Origin: CAZZEX01 sp964653285 | GTDB lineage: Bacteria > Chloroflexota > Anaerolineae > B4-G1 | Length of the DNA stretch: 64,000 nt | Direction of reading: 5' to 3' | Assembly (NCBI GenBank): GCA_964653285.1 | Contig: CAZZEX010000002.1 | Location: 46,665 to 110,664 of the forward strand | Shown: positions 39,693-49,084 of the stretch, piece after piece | Layout of the letters: every line of letters starts with the position of its first letter | Position numbering within the stretch: the first letter of the stretch is position 1 | Notes under the pieces: generated by a model | What the model was told of the DNA's origin: nothing | The model's database searches: none | The model's input: only the letters and a program-made list of their open reading frames with translations | Made by a program: the position numbers and the translations under genes

Positions 39693-40909
39693 GTGGGACT
39701 ATCGTGCTCAAGCGCAATCGCGCCAGGCCGGTGCTGCAGCGTCATCCCTGGATCTTTTCTGGCGCGATTGAACGCATTGAGGGAGAGGTGACGGACGGGG
39801 GCGTCGTCGAGGTGCACGATGCAGGCCACAATTGGCTGGCGCGGGGCACCCTCAACCGGCGCTCCCAGATCGCGGTGCGGTTGCTGACCTGGCGTCAGGA
39901 TGAGCCGGTGGGTCGCGCTTTCTGGCGGCGGCGGCTGGAGCAGGCCATCGCCGCCCGCCAGGCGCTCGCCGACGACCCGACTACCACAGCCTACCGGATC
40001 GTGCACGCCGAGTCGGATTACCTGCCGGGGCTGATCGTGGATCGGTACGGAGAGTGGCTGGTGGTCCAGTTCCTGACCCTGGGAGTCGAACAGTGGAAGG
40101 AAGAGTTGGTTGGTTTGTTGGTCGGTTTGGTGGGTGGTGTGCGGGGCGTGTACGAGCGCTCCGATGTGGAGGTGCGGGCGAAGGAGGGGCTGGGGCAGCG
40201 CACGGGTCTGCTATGGGGTGAGGAGCCCCCGAAGTTGGTGGAGATCCTGGAGAACGGTCATCGTTTCCTGGTGGATGTCCGGCAGGGCCACAAGACTGGC
40301 TTCTACCTGGATCAGCGGGAGAATCGAGCGCGGCTGCCGGCTTTCTGTGACGGGGCGGAGGTGCTAGACGCCTTCGCCTACACCGGGGGTTTCACCGTCT
40401 GCGCGGCGGCGGCATCGCGGGTGACACTGATCGAAAGTTCGGCCTCGGCGCTGTACCTGGCGCGGCGCAATGTCGAAGACACCCTCCTCAGCGGCTGCGA
40501 GCATCGCAGCGTTGAGTACGTGGAAGGGGACGTCTTCAGCGTCTTGCGCGGCTACCGCGCGCAAGGTCGCTGCTTCGACGTCGTCGTGCTCGACCCGCCG
40601 GAGTTTGCTCGTGGCGAGCGGGAGGTGAAACGAGCGGCGCGGGCCTACAAAGACGTCAACCTGCTGGCTTTCCAGTTGCTCCGTTCGGGCGGGGTACTGT
40701 TCACCTGCTCTTGCTCGGGTGCGATCTCTGCCGACCTGTTTCAGAAGATCGTCTTCGGCGCGGCGGTGGACGCGGAGCGGGAGGCGCAGATCATCGGCTA
40801 CCTGGCGCAAGGGGCCGATCACCCGGTCGCACTGACCTTCCCGGAGGGGGCATACTTGAAGGGGTTGATGTGCCGGGTGGGGAGTAGTCCAGGGCAATCG
40901 CATTTATAA
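39689..40909 (+). CDS. Class I rRNA methyltransferase (RlmI/YccW-like)
   Basis: 406 aa, ATG overlapping the ligA stop (ATGA). An N-terminal PUA domain (KRNRARPVLQRHPWIFSGAI) and a linker with DADY-like HAESDYLPGLIVDRYG precede a Rossmann methyltransferase domain: VLDAFAYTGGFTVCAAAA (motif I) and VVLDPPEFARG (motif IV), then LLRSGGVLFTCSCS. RlmI methylates C1962 of 23S rRNA as m5C; the same fold is used in related enzymes, so the exact base is inferred. Confidence 0.9.
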   Translation: MSGTIVLKRNRARPVLQRHPWIFSGAIERIEGEVTDGGVVEVHDAGHNWLARGTLNRRSQIAVRLLTWRQDEPVGRAFWRRRLEQAIAARQALADDPTTTAYRIVHAESDYLPGLIVDRYGEWLVVQFLTLGVEQWKEELVGLLVGLVGGVRGVYERSDVEVRAKEGLGQRTGLLWGEEPPKLVEILENGHRFLVDVRQGHKTGFYLDQRENRARLPAFCDGAEVLDAFAYTGGFTVCAAAASRVTLIESSASALYLARRNVEDTLLSGCEHRSVEYVEGDVFSVLRGYRAQGRCFDVVVLDPPEFARGEREVKRAARAYKDVNLLAFQLLRSGGVLFTCSCSGAISADLFQKIVFGAAVDAEREAQIIGYLAQGADHPVALTFPEGAYLKGLMCRVGSSPGQSHL

Positions 40910-40944
40910 CGTCGGGCAGACTTTGGGACACCGAAAAGCCCTTT

Positions 40945-41022
40945 TTGCTCCCGCTGGATTGCCAAATCCAGTGGCTAGGGCCTGGATCTGGCGATCCAGG
41001 CCGAGCGAATGGGATAAATGCG
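40945..41022. repeat. Dispersed inverted repeat (GGATCTGGCGAT family), copy 2
   Basis: CTCCCGCTGGATTGCCAAAT opens the element and CTGGATCTGGCGATCCAG lies near its end, matching the element at 11428-11480. CAATCGCATTTAT (40896-40908) and its complement ATAAATGCGATTG (41016-41028) frame the element. It occupies most of the 157-bp gap between genes. Confidence 0.8.
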
Positions 41023-41066
41023 ATTGCCCTAGGGAGTAGCCTCTGCGGTTATGAGAGGATGACCTA

Positions 41067-42068
41067 ATGTGTGGGGGTCTCGTAATGGTGATAGGGCTGC
41101 TGGCTTACTGCCCCTTTCTGGCAATGGCACTGATTGCACAGTGGAGTGACCGGTATCATGCGGTGCGTTGGGTGACTTATGGGTTGCTCCTTCTGTTCGA
41201 CGCATTGGCGGCACTGGGAGGACTGCTGGCGCTGCTGCTCAGTCAGAGCCGAGAGGCACAACGTTTGCTCTCGTCGCAGTACCCGGGTATGGCGTCGCTG
41301 CGCTGGGATGTTTTCGGACTTGTGGTCGTCGGGACCGCTCTCCTGGCCCCTGTGTTCTTGCTGCCGTTTGTGCGGCGCGGTCTGGCCCGTCTCATCCCTA
41401 TTGACCCCGAGTCAGGCGTGCACGCCACGGCGTTGACGCTGATCGTCCTGGTGATGGGGCTCAACTTCTCTCAGGTGCCCCTGCTCGGTGGCCTGAGCGT
41501 GCTTGCAGATAGCGCTACCCCGGTTGCCTTCCTGGATTTGCTGGTCTCGAACCTGCCGATTGGGCTGTTCGCCCTTGTCGGCGTGGGATTTCTCATCCGG
41601 CGCACGCCGCGTGAGACGTGGGAGCGGTTGGGTTTGGATCGCGCCACCTGGCGACAGGTCGGCCTGACGGTCGGCCTGGCGTTGGTCATCCTGGTGTTCT
41701 ATTACGGGGTTGATTGGGTCTGGCGCGTGCTGGCTCCTGAGAACTACGAGATGATGGAGGCGCTGGGCGGGGTGATATATGGCGGAGTGATGGATACCTG
41801 GCAGGCCGTCGTGATCAGCATGGTTGCCGGCGTGACGGAGGAACTGTTCTTCCGCGGAGCATTGCAACCACGCTTTGGATTGTTGCTGACGGCGGTCATC
41901 TTCACCGGCGTACACGTGCAGTACGGTTTCACGCCAGCGACGCTGGAGGTCCTCGGCGGGGCACTGGTGCTGGGCTGGTTGCGCCAGCAGATCAATACGA
42001 GCACCTGCATACTCTTGCACGTGCTATATGATGTCACCGGGCTGCTCGTTTTCCCGCTGTTACCCTGA
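41067..42068 (+). CDS. CPBP-family intramembrane metalloprotease
   Basis: 333 aa with about eight TM segments. The CPBP (Abi/CAAX-protease-like) motifs appear near the C terminus: EELFFRGALQPRFG (EExxxR), FTGVHVQYG (FxxxH) and HVLYDVTGLL (the last His/Asp motif). These residues bind metal and catalyse cleavage of a membrane protein. In bacteria the family includes bacteriocin-immunity proteins and prenyl-protein proteases; the substrate is unknown. The start at 41067 (ATGTGTGGGGG) has a weak ribosome site, and a GTG/ATG a few codons on (41085) is possible. Confidence 0.85.
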   Translation: MCGGLVMVIGLLAYCPFLAMALIAQWSDRYHAVRWVTYGLLLLFDALAALGGLLALLLSQSREAQRLLSSQYPGMASLRWDVFGLVVVGTALLAPVFLLPFVRRGLARLIPIDPESGVHATALTLIVLVMGLNFSQVPLLGGLSVLADSATPVAFLDLLVSNLPIGLFALVGVGFLIRRTPRETWERLGLDRATWRQVGLTVGLALVILVFYYGVDWVWRVLAPENYEMMEALGGVIYGGVMDTWQAVVISMVAGVTEELFFRGALQPRFGLLLTAVIFTGVHVQYGFTPATLEVLGGALVLGWLRQQINTSTCILLHVLYDVTGLLVFPLLP

Positions 42069-42070
42069 CT

Positions 42071-42098
42071 TGGTCATTTGCCATTGGTCATTGTCTGG
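42071..42098. repeat. Degenerate heptameric repeat
   Basis: TGGTCAT, TTGCCAT, TGGTCAT, TGTCTGG follow one another at a 7-base step right after the CPBP stop and before the secA promoter. Confidence 0.6.
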
Positions 42099-42104
42099 GG
42101 CCGC

Positions 42105-42132
42105 TTGCATTTGCGCCACCTACGGGTATAAT
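42105..42132 (+). promoter_or_regulatory. secA promoter
   Basis: TTGCAT (42105-42110), a 16-bp spacer and TATAAT (42127-42132). The gene starts 37 bp further on. Confidence 0.65.
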
Positions 42133-42169
42133 GAGTGGGTAATTGGGTAGAGAGGTAGATATAGGGCTG

Positions 42170-45100
42170 ATGTTGCGAGGGCTGTTCAGCAAAGTCGTCG
42201 GTGACTCCGATCAGCGCGAGATTGCTCGGCTGCAGAAAATAATCAAGCCTATCAACACGCTTGAGCCAGCATTCGAACCGTTGGACGGTGCCCAACTGCG
42301 GGCCAAGACCGATGAGTTCCGCCAACGCCTGGCGCACGGCGAGACGCTCGACGATATTCTGGTCGAGGTCTTCGCGGCTGTGCGTGAGGCGGCCAGGCGC
42401 ACCATCGGCCTGCGCCACTACGACGTACAACTGATCGGCGGTGTCGTCCTCCACCAGGGGAAGATCGCCGAGATGAAGACTGGCGAGGGGAAGACTCTCG
42501 TCGCCACGCTGCCGCTCTATCTCAACGCGCTGGAGGAGAAGGGCGTCCACCTGGTGACGGTAAATGACTATCTGGCCCGGCGCGATGGCGGTTGGATGGG
42601 GCCAGTCTTCGAGGCCCTGGGGATGAGCGTGGGGTTAGTGATCCCTCGTTTCTCTGGCGTCTATGACTCTGGTTATGTTGACCCGGCTGGCAATCTGGAA
42701 GACGAACGATTGGTCCACTGGCGTCCGGTGCGACGAAAAGAAGCGTATCAGGCGGACATCACCTACGGCACCAACAACGAGTTTGGCTTCGACTACTTGC
42801 GAGATCATATGGCGCGCGATCTGAGCCAGTGTGTGCAGCGAGAACTCCACTACGCCATCATTGACGAGGTGGACAACATCTTGATTGACGAGGCGCGCAC
42901 ACCGCTCATCATCTCCGGCCCGGCCGAGGAATCCTCGGAACTCTACCGCCGCTTTACCGGCGTCGTGCGCCAGTTGCGCCCCAGCAGCCCCGAGAGCGTC
43001 GAGCGGGAGGATCCAGACGGCGACTACGCGCTGGAGGAGAGGACACAGACCGTCACGTTGACAGAGCGGGGGGTGGAGCGTGTCGGGCGGATGCTCCCGG
43101 CGATCGGGCAGGAAGAGAGCATCTACGACCTCAAGCATGCCCACATGCTGCCCTACCTCGACAACGCGCTGCGGGCCTACGTTACTTACAAGCGCGACAA
43201 GGACTACATCGTCAAAGATGGCGAGGTGATCATCGTGGACGAGTTCACCGGCCGGCCGATGTACGGGCGACGCTTTTCCGAGGGCCTGCACCAGGCGATT
43301 GAGGCTAAGGAGAATGTGGCGGTACGGCGCGAGAGCCTGACCTATGCCACTGTTACCTTCCAGAACTACTTCCGCATGTACGAGAGAGTGGCCGGGATGA
43401 CCGGCACAGCCAAGACGGAGGAGGAGGAGTTCCAGAAGATCTACGACCTGGACGTGGTAGTGCTTCCCACCAACGTCGAGTATCGGGCTATCTATGGCGA
43501 CATGGTCGCTCGCGAGCGGCGGACGGAAGAGATCGATGAGGTTTCCTTCGCCGGGGTGCTAGACGGGTGTGCTGACGTGATAGTGACCACTTACGAGCCC
43601 CCCGATGGGAACGGGCGACGCTACTTCAAGCGGCTCGACCTGCCGGATGTGATCTACTCAACCGAACGAGCCAAGTTCCAGGCTGTGGTGGGTGAGATCG
43701 AGGCCTTGCACGAGGAAGGCCGGCCAGCACTGGTGGGCACCGTCGCCATTGAGACCTCAGAGCGGCTTTCAGGCATGCTTCAGCGGCAGCGCGTTCCTCA
43801 CCAGGTGCTCAATGGCAAGCATCACGAGAAGGAGGCGATGATAATTGCCCAGGCTGGTCGCCCTGGCGCAGTGACCATTGCCACGAACATGGCGGGCCGG
43901 GGTGTGGATATTGTGCTCGGAGGCAACCCCGAGAGTATGGCGGCGAGATTGCTGGAGCAGCGCTTCAAAAAGACGGCAGAGAGATTTGCCAGGGCCATAG
44001 TTGACGGTCGAGAGGAACAGGCTCTGGAGATCGTAGAGGGCGTGCCGGGGTTCTCGGCGGGCTCTGTGGAACTGGCCAAGAGGCTGCAAGCCGAATATGA
44101 GTCTTATGAGATGGCCACGTCACAACAGCATCAGGCCCGGTTCATCGCTGACCAACTACTTAGGGAAGGGGTGATCGCCAGGAAGTACCATGGCCCGGTC
44201 GTGGGGCTGGCTAGATTGGCTCTGCGTGAGGATTGGGTTGCTGCGTTGGACGGGGTACGGTTGCCGGAGGGTCTCTCTCAGCGTATCATTGGCGAGATAC
44301 AACGTGTCCGTGCTCAATACGAAGCACTGGGCAACAAGACGGCCTATGTCGCCAATGGTCTGTTTGGCCACTACTACATGGCGATGTCGGCGCTGATACG
44401 AGCGGTGCTCCAAGGCAGACAAGAACGGGCCTTGGAGTTGGTCCAGCAGTACCCCGAACTCAATGAGGAATTAGTTGCCGAGATCGCACGTACCAGGGAG
44501 CGGTGTGAACAAGACAGGCAACGTGTGCGTGACCTGGGTGGTCTACACGTGCTTGGAACTGAACGGCACGAGGCGCGACGCATTGACAATCAGTTGCGGG
44601 GTCGGGCTGGTCGCCAGGGCGACCCCGGCTCTTCCCGCTTCTACATTTCACTCGAGGATGAGTTGATGCGCCGCTTCGGCGGCGAGCGGGTGCAAGGGTT
44701 GATGAGCCAGTTCGGCATGGGGGAGGATGTGCCGATCCAGCATTCCTGGCTCGATAAAACGATCGAGTCGGCACAGGCGCGGGTGGAGGGGTATAACTTC
44801 GACATCCGCAAGCACGTGCTGGAGTACGGCGACGTGGTCAACAAGCAGCGCGAGATTATCTATGCCCAGCGGCGGGGGGTGCTCAGCACGCCTGACCTGC
44901 GCGACCAGGTGCTGCGGATGGTGCGAGAGGAAATCAGCCGGCTGGCGGCGACATACATGCCTGGCCCCGACCCGGACGACTGGGACCTGCGTGGGCTGTA
45001 TAAAGAACTGCGCGTTTTCTTACCGCTGCCGCCGGATGCTGGGCCTATAACGTGGACGAAGCTGACGTCCAGTGAGATCGAAGCGGAGTTGCACGAGTTG

Positions 45101-45802
45101 GCAGGGTCGGCCTACGACGAACTGAACCACAGGTTGGCTGAACCGTTGTTCGACCAAGTGCAAAAAGAGAATGTGACCCTTGAGGGCTTGGCCAGTAGCT
45201 CCAACCCGCTACGGCGGCTTGCCCATGAACGTATCCTCGACTGCCTTGACCCAAACCCTGCTCCTGATCTCCTGGGCACCCCGATTCGTAAGCTGCCCTC
45301 GCAGGTCAAGAGCGAAGTCGAGGCCGGGTTTGTGGACGGCTTCCGGCTGTACCGTGACCGGCAGTTGGTGCTGGGAGCGGTGGACAGCCTGTGGGTGCGG
45401 CATCTAACCGACCTGGAGGCCCTGCGCGAAGGCATCGGGCTACGGGCCTACGGGCAGCAGAACCCGTTGGTGGCTTTTCAAAGGGAAGCGCACGAGATGT
45501 ATGAGGCCTTGCTGGCCAATATTCAGCGCATGGTTGCCCGGTCTGTATACCTTGTGGCGCGGCCAGATGTCCCTCGACCACGGCGTCAACAACAGCAGGT
45601 GGCGCGTCCTGGGCAACAGACTCGTAGTGCACCCGAACAGTTGCCTGGACGCAATGATCCCTGCTGGTGTGGCAGCGGCTTGAAGTACAAGAATTGCCAC
45701 ATGCGACTGGATCAGGAGAGGCGGCGGGCAACGATGGCAACCGTGCGGCCGCCTCGCACATCCCCCGGCAGAAAAAAAGGCCGCCGCAAAAAGCGGAGAT
45801 AG
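42170..45802 (+). CDS. secA: Preprotein translocase ATPase SecA
   Basis: 1210 aa from the ATG at 42170 (MLRGLFSKVVGD); a TTG at 42143 is possible. NBD1 Walker A MKTGEGKTLVATLP, DEVDNILIDEARTPLIISGP, the preprotein cross-linking domain and NBD2 (GRAGRQGDPGSSRFYISLED) are all present. The C terminus has the zinc/SecB-binding motif NDPCWCGSGLKYKNCH. Normal SecA is about 850-950 aa. The extra length comes mainly from about 200 residues between DIVLGGNPE and GGLHVLGTERHE (starting near residue 600), an insertion seen in other deep-branching bacteria. It drives Sec-dependent export at the membrane. Confidence 0.97.
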   Translation: MLRGLFSKVVGDSDQREIARLQKIIKPINTLEPAFEPLDGAQLRAKTDEFRQRLAHGETLDDILVEVFAAVREAARRTIGLRHYDVQLIGGVVLHQGKIAEMKTGEGKTLVATLPLYLNALEEKGVHLVTVNDYLARRDGGWMGPVFEALGMSVGLVIPRFSGVYDSGYVDPAGNLEDERLVHWRPVRRKEAYQADITYGTNNEFGFDYLRDHMARDLSQCVQRELHYAIIDEVDNILIDEARTPLIISGPAEESSELYRRFTGVVRQLRPSSPESVEREDPDGDYALEERTQTVTLTERGVERVGRMLPAIGQEESIYDLKHAHMLPYLDNALRAYVTYKRDKDYIVKDGEVIIVDEFTGRPMYGRRFSEGLHQAIEAKENVAVRRESLTYATVTFQNYFRMYERVAGMTGTAKTEEEEFQKIYDLDVVVLPTNVEYRAIYGDMVARERRTEEIDEVSFAGVLDGCADVIVTTYEPPDGNGRRYFKRLDLPDVIYSTERAKFQAVVGEIEALHEEGRPALVGTVAIETSERLSGMLQRQRVPHQVLNGKHHEKEAMIIAQAGRPGAVTIATNMAGRGVDIVLGGNPESMAARLLEQRFKKTAERFARAIVDGREEQALEIVEGVPGFSAGSVELAKRLQAEYESYEMATSQQHQARFIADQLLREGVIARKYHGPVVGLARLALREDWVAALDGVRLPEGLSQRIIGEIQRVRAQYEALGNKTAYVANGLFGHYYMAMSALIRAVLQGRQERALELVQQYPELNEELVAEIARTRERCEQDRQRVRDLGGLHVLGTERHEARRIDNQLRGRAGRQGDPGSSRFYISLEDELMRRFGGERVQGLMSQFGMGEDVPIQHSWLDKTIESAQARVEGYNFDIRKHVLEYGDVVNKQREIIYAQRRGVLSTPDLRDQVLRMVREEISRLAATYMPGPDPDDWDLRGLYKELRVFLPLPPDAGPITWTKLTSSEIEAELHELAGSAYDELNHRLAEPLFDQVQKENVTLEGLASSSNPLRRLAHERILDCLDPNPAPDLLGTPIRKLPSQVKSEVEAGFVDGFRLYRDRQLVLGAVDSLWVRHLTDLEALREGIGLRAYGQQNPLVAFQREAHEMYEALLANIQRMVARSVYLVARPDVPRPRRQQQQVARPGQQTRSAPEQLPGRNDPCWCGSGLKYKNCHMRLDQERRRATMATVRPPRTSPGRKKGRRKKRR

Positions 45803-45860
45803 AGACGCCAGGCAGAAGTACAAGCACTGCCACATGCGATAGGAAAAGAGGCACAGCGAG
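45803..45860 (+). pseudogene. Degenerate duplicate of the SecA C-terminal tail
   Basis: AGAAGTACAAGCACTGCCAC followed by ATGCGATAG, just after the secA stop, is nearly the same as the end of the SecA zinc motif (AAGTACAAGAATTGCCACAT, GCGA), and would encode KYKHCHMR then stop. The copy lacks a frame of its own. It fills part of the gap before the winged-helix gene. Confidence 0.5.
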
Positions 45861-45953
45861 ACCAAGTCGCTGCTATCCGGTCACCTCGAGCACCTGGGCG
45901 GAAGCAGCGACGGCAGCAGGTTGTGCAGGAGGATGCTATGAAGGAGGATACTC

Positions 45954-46334
45954 ATGGAAGAGATGGAACTTGACCTGACAGGTCGCCTGATGGCGGATAT
46001 GGATCCTCAATTGCTTGAGTTCCTGCAGACGAAAGTCAATTCCTTCGTCAAGTGGGATCTGGTCCGCTTCTTCCACGATAACCCCCACACTACGGACACG
46101 GCTGCCAATATTGCCCGTTACGCTGGTCGCAGCGTCGAGACAATCCACGCCGAACTGGCCGAACTGGCACGAGATGGGGTGCTGGAGGAAAACCAACTGG
46201 GTGATATGACCGTCTACTCGTTGGTCCCAGATCGCCAGGTCAGGGAGTTGCTGGATCAGTTCGTGAAGGCTTCCGATGACCGGCAGTTCCGGGTTAAGGC
46301 GATCTATCACATCATCCGGGGCACGCGGCGATGA
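45954..46334 (+). CDS. Winged-helix DNA-binding-like protein in a KaiC-type operon
   Basis: 126 aa, AAGGAGG before the ATG. The middle reads FFHDNPHTTDTAANIARYAG, then RSVETIHAELAELARDGVLE and NQLGDMTVYSLV, a clear winged-helix fold of the MarR/ArsR-like type with recognition helix near RSVETIHAEL. No sensor domain is evident. First in a four-gene operon (49 bp before the KaiC-like gene), it may regulate the operon or be the output of the ATPase. Confidence 0.75.
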   Translation: MEEMELDLTGRLMADMDPQLLEFLQTKVNSFVKWDLVRFFHDNPHTTDTAANIARYAGRSVETIHAELAELARDGVLEENQLGDMTVYSLVPDRQVRELLDQFVKASDDRQFRVKAIYHIIRGTRR

Positions 46335-46383
46335 GTGGCTACGCAGGCGTGAAGCGTCAAGGGCGGGCAGAAGGGGGAGGATC

Positions 46384-47145
46384 ATGGAACGGGTGAAGAC
46401 GGGTATCCCAGGCCTGGATGAGATGCTATGGGGTGGCTTCTTACCTCAGACGGCCAATTTGGTCGAGGGTGCGCCGGGCACGGGCAAGACGACGCTAGGG
46501 ATGCAGTTCATTTATCACGGCGTAGTGGCCTGCGGAGAGCCGGGTCTCATATTGACCTTTGAGGAATTCCCGCAGCAGTACTACAGTGACGCCGCCACTT
46601 TCGGCTGGGACTTCCGCCAGATGGAGCGGGAGGGGAAACTACGTGTGGTGATGACCAGCCCAGAGGTCAGCAAGGCCGACCTGGAACGGGTCGGCGGACG
46701 GATCGAGAGGCTGGTACGGGAGATAGGTGCCAAGCGGATCCTGGTGGATAGCCTTTCGCATTTTGAGCGTCTCAGCGAAGCCCCCGCGCGCCTGCGATCC
46801 ATTGTCTACGGATTCGTCAATGCACTGAGGCGAGAGGGGCTGACAGCCGTGTTGACGCGAGAGAGCGTGGCGTTGCTGGGTGAGGCCGGAGGAATGGATG
46901 ACGCTTTTACTTTTCTGGTTGACTCCTATGTCCTCCTCCGCTACGTTGAGATCGAGAGCGCCATCCGTAAGGCCCTCCTGGTTCTCAAGATGCGGGGCAG
47001 CGATCACGACAAGGGCATCCGCCAGTTCGAGATTACCTCTCGTGGCATCGAGGTCCGCGCGCCGTTCGAGGGACGGGAGGGAATTATGAGCGGTAACCCT
47101 CGGCGGATGGTGGATTCGTTCGTGCAGGCATTTGTACGGCGTTGA
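46384..47145 (+). CDS. KaiC/RadA-type (RecA-superfamily) ATPase
   Basis: 253 aa; GGAGGATC precedes the ATG. It starts VKTGIPGLDEMLWGGF, has Walker A GAPGTGKTTL (residues 29-38), the Walker B-like strand RILVDSLSHF and the end motif GIRQFEITSRGIEV. This is a single-domain KaiC-like (arCOG/COG0467) ATPase, much shorter than the two-domain clock protein. Such proteins couple ATP binding to signalling or gas-vesicle/motility control in archaea and bacteria; function here unknown. Between the winged-helix and membrane genes. Confidence 0.88.
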   Translation: MERVKTGIPGLDEMLWGGFLPQTANLVEGAPGTGKTTLGMQFIYHGVVACGEPGLILTFEEFPQQYYSDAATFGWDFRQMEREGKLRVVMTSPEVSKADLERVGGRIERLVREIGAKRILVDSLSHFERLSEAPARLRSIVYGFVNALRREGLTAVLTRESVALLGEAGGMDDAFTFLVDSYVLLRYVEIESAIRKALLVLKMRGSDHDKGIRQFEITSRGIEVRAPFEGREGIMSGNPRRMVDSFVQAFVRR

Positions 47146-47161
47146 TTGGAGGCTGGCACAT

Positions 47162-47464
47162 ATGGAGGTAATCGAGTTGGTCAAAATCATATTGACCATC
47201 TATGCGTGGGCTGTCATCGGGATGCTGATCGTTTTCCTGTGCCGCATCGCATATTTTTATGAGAAGACCTCGGGCCAGCGGGTGGGTTACTATTTCCTTT
47301 TCCTCCCGGCACTGTTGCTGGCGGCCGGTGCGATCTGGTACCTGGTGTACGATAGAGAGTTCATTGGACGGCCTATCAGTGATCTATTGCTGTGCAGTGG
47401 TGGTGTCTTACTCTGCCTGTTTGGTTTCCGCTTGCAGGAATTGATGACTGGAGAGCGACGATGA
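47162..47464 (+). CDS. Small membrane protein of the KaiC-type operon, 100 aa
   Basis: Start at 47162 (TGGAGG nine bases upstream); an upstream ATG at 47132 is inside the previous gene. Three TM segments: LVKIILTIYAWAVIGMLIVF, VGYYFLFLPALLLAAGAIWY and LLLCSGGVLLCLFGFRLQEL. No known motif. Its stop overlaps the next ATG (ATGA), so the two membrane proteins are co-translated. Confidence 0.75.
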   Translation: MEVIELVKIILTIYAWAVIGMLIVFLCRIAYFYEKTSGQRVGYYFLFLPALLLAAGAIWYLVYDREFIGRPISDLLLCSGGVLLCLFGFRLQELMTGERR

Positions 47465-47817
47465 TTGTCATCACCACACCTCTGGGGGCGATGGGATTGC
47501 TTGCCATTGTCTATCTGGGTTCCCTTTTCGCCACTTTCAGCCAGCGACTAAATGCAGTGACGAAGATGACAGACTACCATCGCTGGTTTCAGGTGGCCAA
47601 CGGCTTTGTCACCCTGGCAGCGATGAGTCAGGTAATGCGGGGCATTGCGGCCCTGGCGCCCCAACTCGCATTACCTGTCTTGCTGGAGCCCTGGTTCGCA
47701 CTGGTGAGTTTCCACATCCCCCTGGTCATAGGTGTGACTCTTGATCTCGTGCTTGTATGGTACTACTGGGGATGGATTCTAAGGGAAAAGATCGAGCCAG
47801 GCGCTGATCGCTCTTAG
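47461..47817 (+). CDS. Second membrane protein of the KaiC-type operon, 118 aa
   Basis: Three to four hydrophobic segments are visible (TPLGAMGLLAIVYLGSLFAT, the region VANGFVTLAAMSQVMRGI, then FALVSFHIPLVIGVTLDLVL, VWYYWGWIL). It is unrelated by eye to known families. Coupled to the preceding membrane protein and in the same operon as the KaiC-like ATPase and winged-helix protein, so it may form a membrane complex whose state the ATPase reads. Confidence 0.75.
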   Translation: MIVITTPLGAMGLLAIVYLGSLFATFSQRLNAVTKMTDYHRWFQVANGFVTLAAMSQVMRGIAALAPQLALPVLLEPWFALVSFHIPLVIGVTLDLVLVWYYWGWILREKIEPGADRS

Positions 47818-47992
47818 ATCGCCCCGGCCCTTCCTTGTGACCTGGGGCGAGAGGTTCGAGCCCATCAGATGGTTCGCCGCCGGTGGTCGGGGACGAAGGA
47901 AGGCTGTTTGCTCGAGGGGGGCTCAGTGTGTGCCCTCGATTGCTCTGGTTGTTCGGCTTCGTCGTGATCCCCTATATAGACACAGGGGATAA
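47818..47992. other. Intergenic stretch with a weak hairpin
   Basis: TCGCCCC...GGGGCGA arms (47819-47850) could form a stem just after the operon. The rest is unremarkable, with no convincing promoter. Confidence 0.35.
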
Positions 47993-49066
47993 ATGGACAT
48001 GATGGCGCATAGCGAGGAGAGACGGTCAGAGGCAATGGCGAGCCTGCGCGCTCAACTACACGCGCTCCCGAAGGTGGATCTGCACCGCCACCTGGAGGGC
48101 TCTCTGCGACTCCAAACCTTGGCCGAGATTGCCCAGGAACATGGGATTGACCTGCCCAGTTACGACATCGAGTACCTGCGCCCCTTCGTGACGGTGACGA
48201 ACGAGGAGCCAGATTTCCATCGCTTTCTCGAGAAGTTTCGCTTCTTGCGGCACTTCTATCCCACGCAGGCGGCTGTGGAACGGGTGGCGTATGAGGCGGT
48301 GGCCGATGCAGCAGCCGATAACGTCAAGTACCTGGAGTTGCGCTTCAATCCCGTCGCGCAGGCCCGGGAGCAGGGCTTTTCGCTCGACCAGGTGACTGCC
48401 TGGGTGTGCGGTGCCGTCGCCAGAGCCCAGCGTGATTGTGGAGTACGCACCAATCTGATCCTGCAGATCGGTCGTGACGAGAGTTTGGATACGGCGTCGC
48501 AGATGGCCGATATCGCGATGGCTCACCGGAACGACGGCATCGTCGGTCTGGACCTGGCTGGCGATGAAGTGGGGTATCCAGCCCGTCGCTTCGCTGAGGT
48601 CTTCCGGCGAGCGTGGTGGGAGGGGCTGGGTGTGACGGTGCATGCAGGGGAGGCCGGAGGGGCCGAGAACGTCTGGGAGGCCATCGAACTGCTGGGGGCG
48701 CGACGCATCGGGCACGGCGTGCGCTCGATCGAGAACTCAGACGTCGTGCAATTGGTCCGTGAGCGTGAGGTGACGTTGGAGGTTTGCCCGACCAGTAACT
48801 TGCAGACTGCCGTCGTGCGCCGTTTCTGGCAGCATCCCTTGCCTGACCTATTGGCCTTGCACCTGCGCGTGACGATCAACACCGACGACCCCAGTATCAG
48901 CGATACGACGCTTACCGACGAGTATATGACCGCTATGCTGGTGATGGGAGTGACGTTGGAGCAGATTAAGCACATGATCTTGATGGGCGTCGCGGGCTCA
49001 TTCCAGCCCCCAGACGAGCGAGAACGGTTGGCGGAGTGGTTTCGTAGGGAGTTGGGACTGGCTTGA
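47993..49066 (+). CDS. add: Adenosine deaminase
   Basis: 357 aa; AGGGG before the ATG at 47993 (ATGs at 48002 and 48035 are alternatives). The metal site DLHRHLEGS (about residues 25-33), HAGEAGG, IGHGVRS and the catalytic-loop NTDDPSISDT are all present in order. It hydrolyses adenosine (or 2'-deoxyadenosine) to inosine in purine salvage. Adenine deaminase is a close relative, so the exact substrate is inferred. It is followed 18 bp later by argS. Confidence 0.93.
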   Translation: MDMMAHSEERRSEAMASLRAQLHALPKVDLHRHLEGSLRLQTLAEIAQEHGIDLPSYDIEYLRPFVTVTNEEPDFHRFLEKFRFLRHFYPTQAAVERVAYEAVADAAADNVKYLELRFNPVAQAREQGFSLDQVTAWVCGAVARAQRDCGVRTNLILQIGRDESLDTASQMADIAMAHRNDGIVGLDLAGDEVGYPARRFAEVFRRAWWEGLGVTVHAGEAGGAENVWEAIELLGARRIGHGVRSIENSDVVQLVREREVTLEVCPTSNLQTAVVRRFWQHPLPDLLALHLRVTINTDDPSISDTTLTDEYMTAMLVMGVTLEQIKHMILMGVAGSFQPPDERERLAEWFRRELGLA

Positions 49067-49084
49067 CTTACTTAAGGGAGGGTG

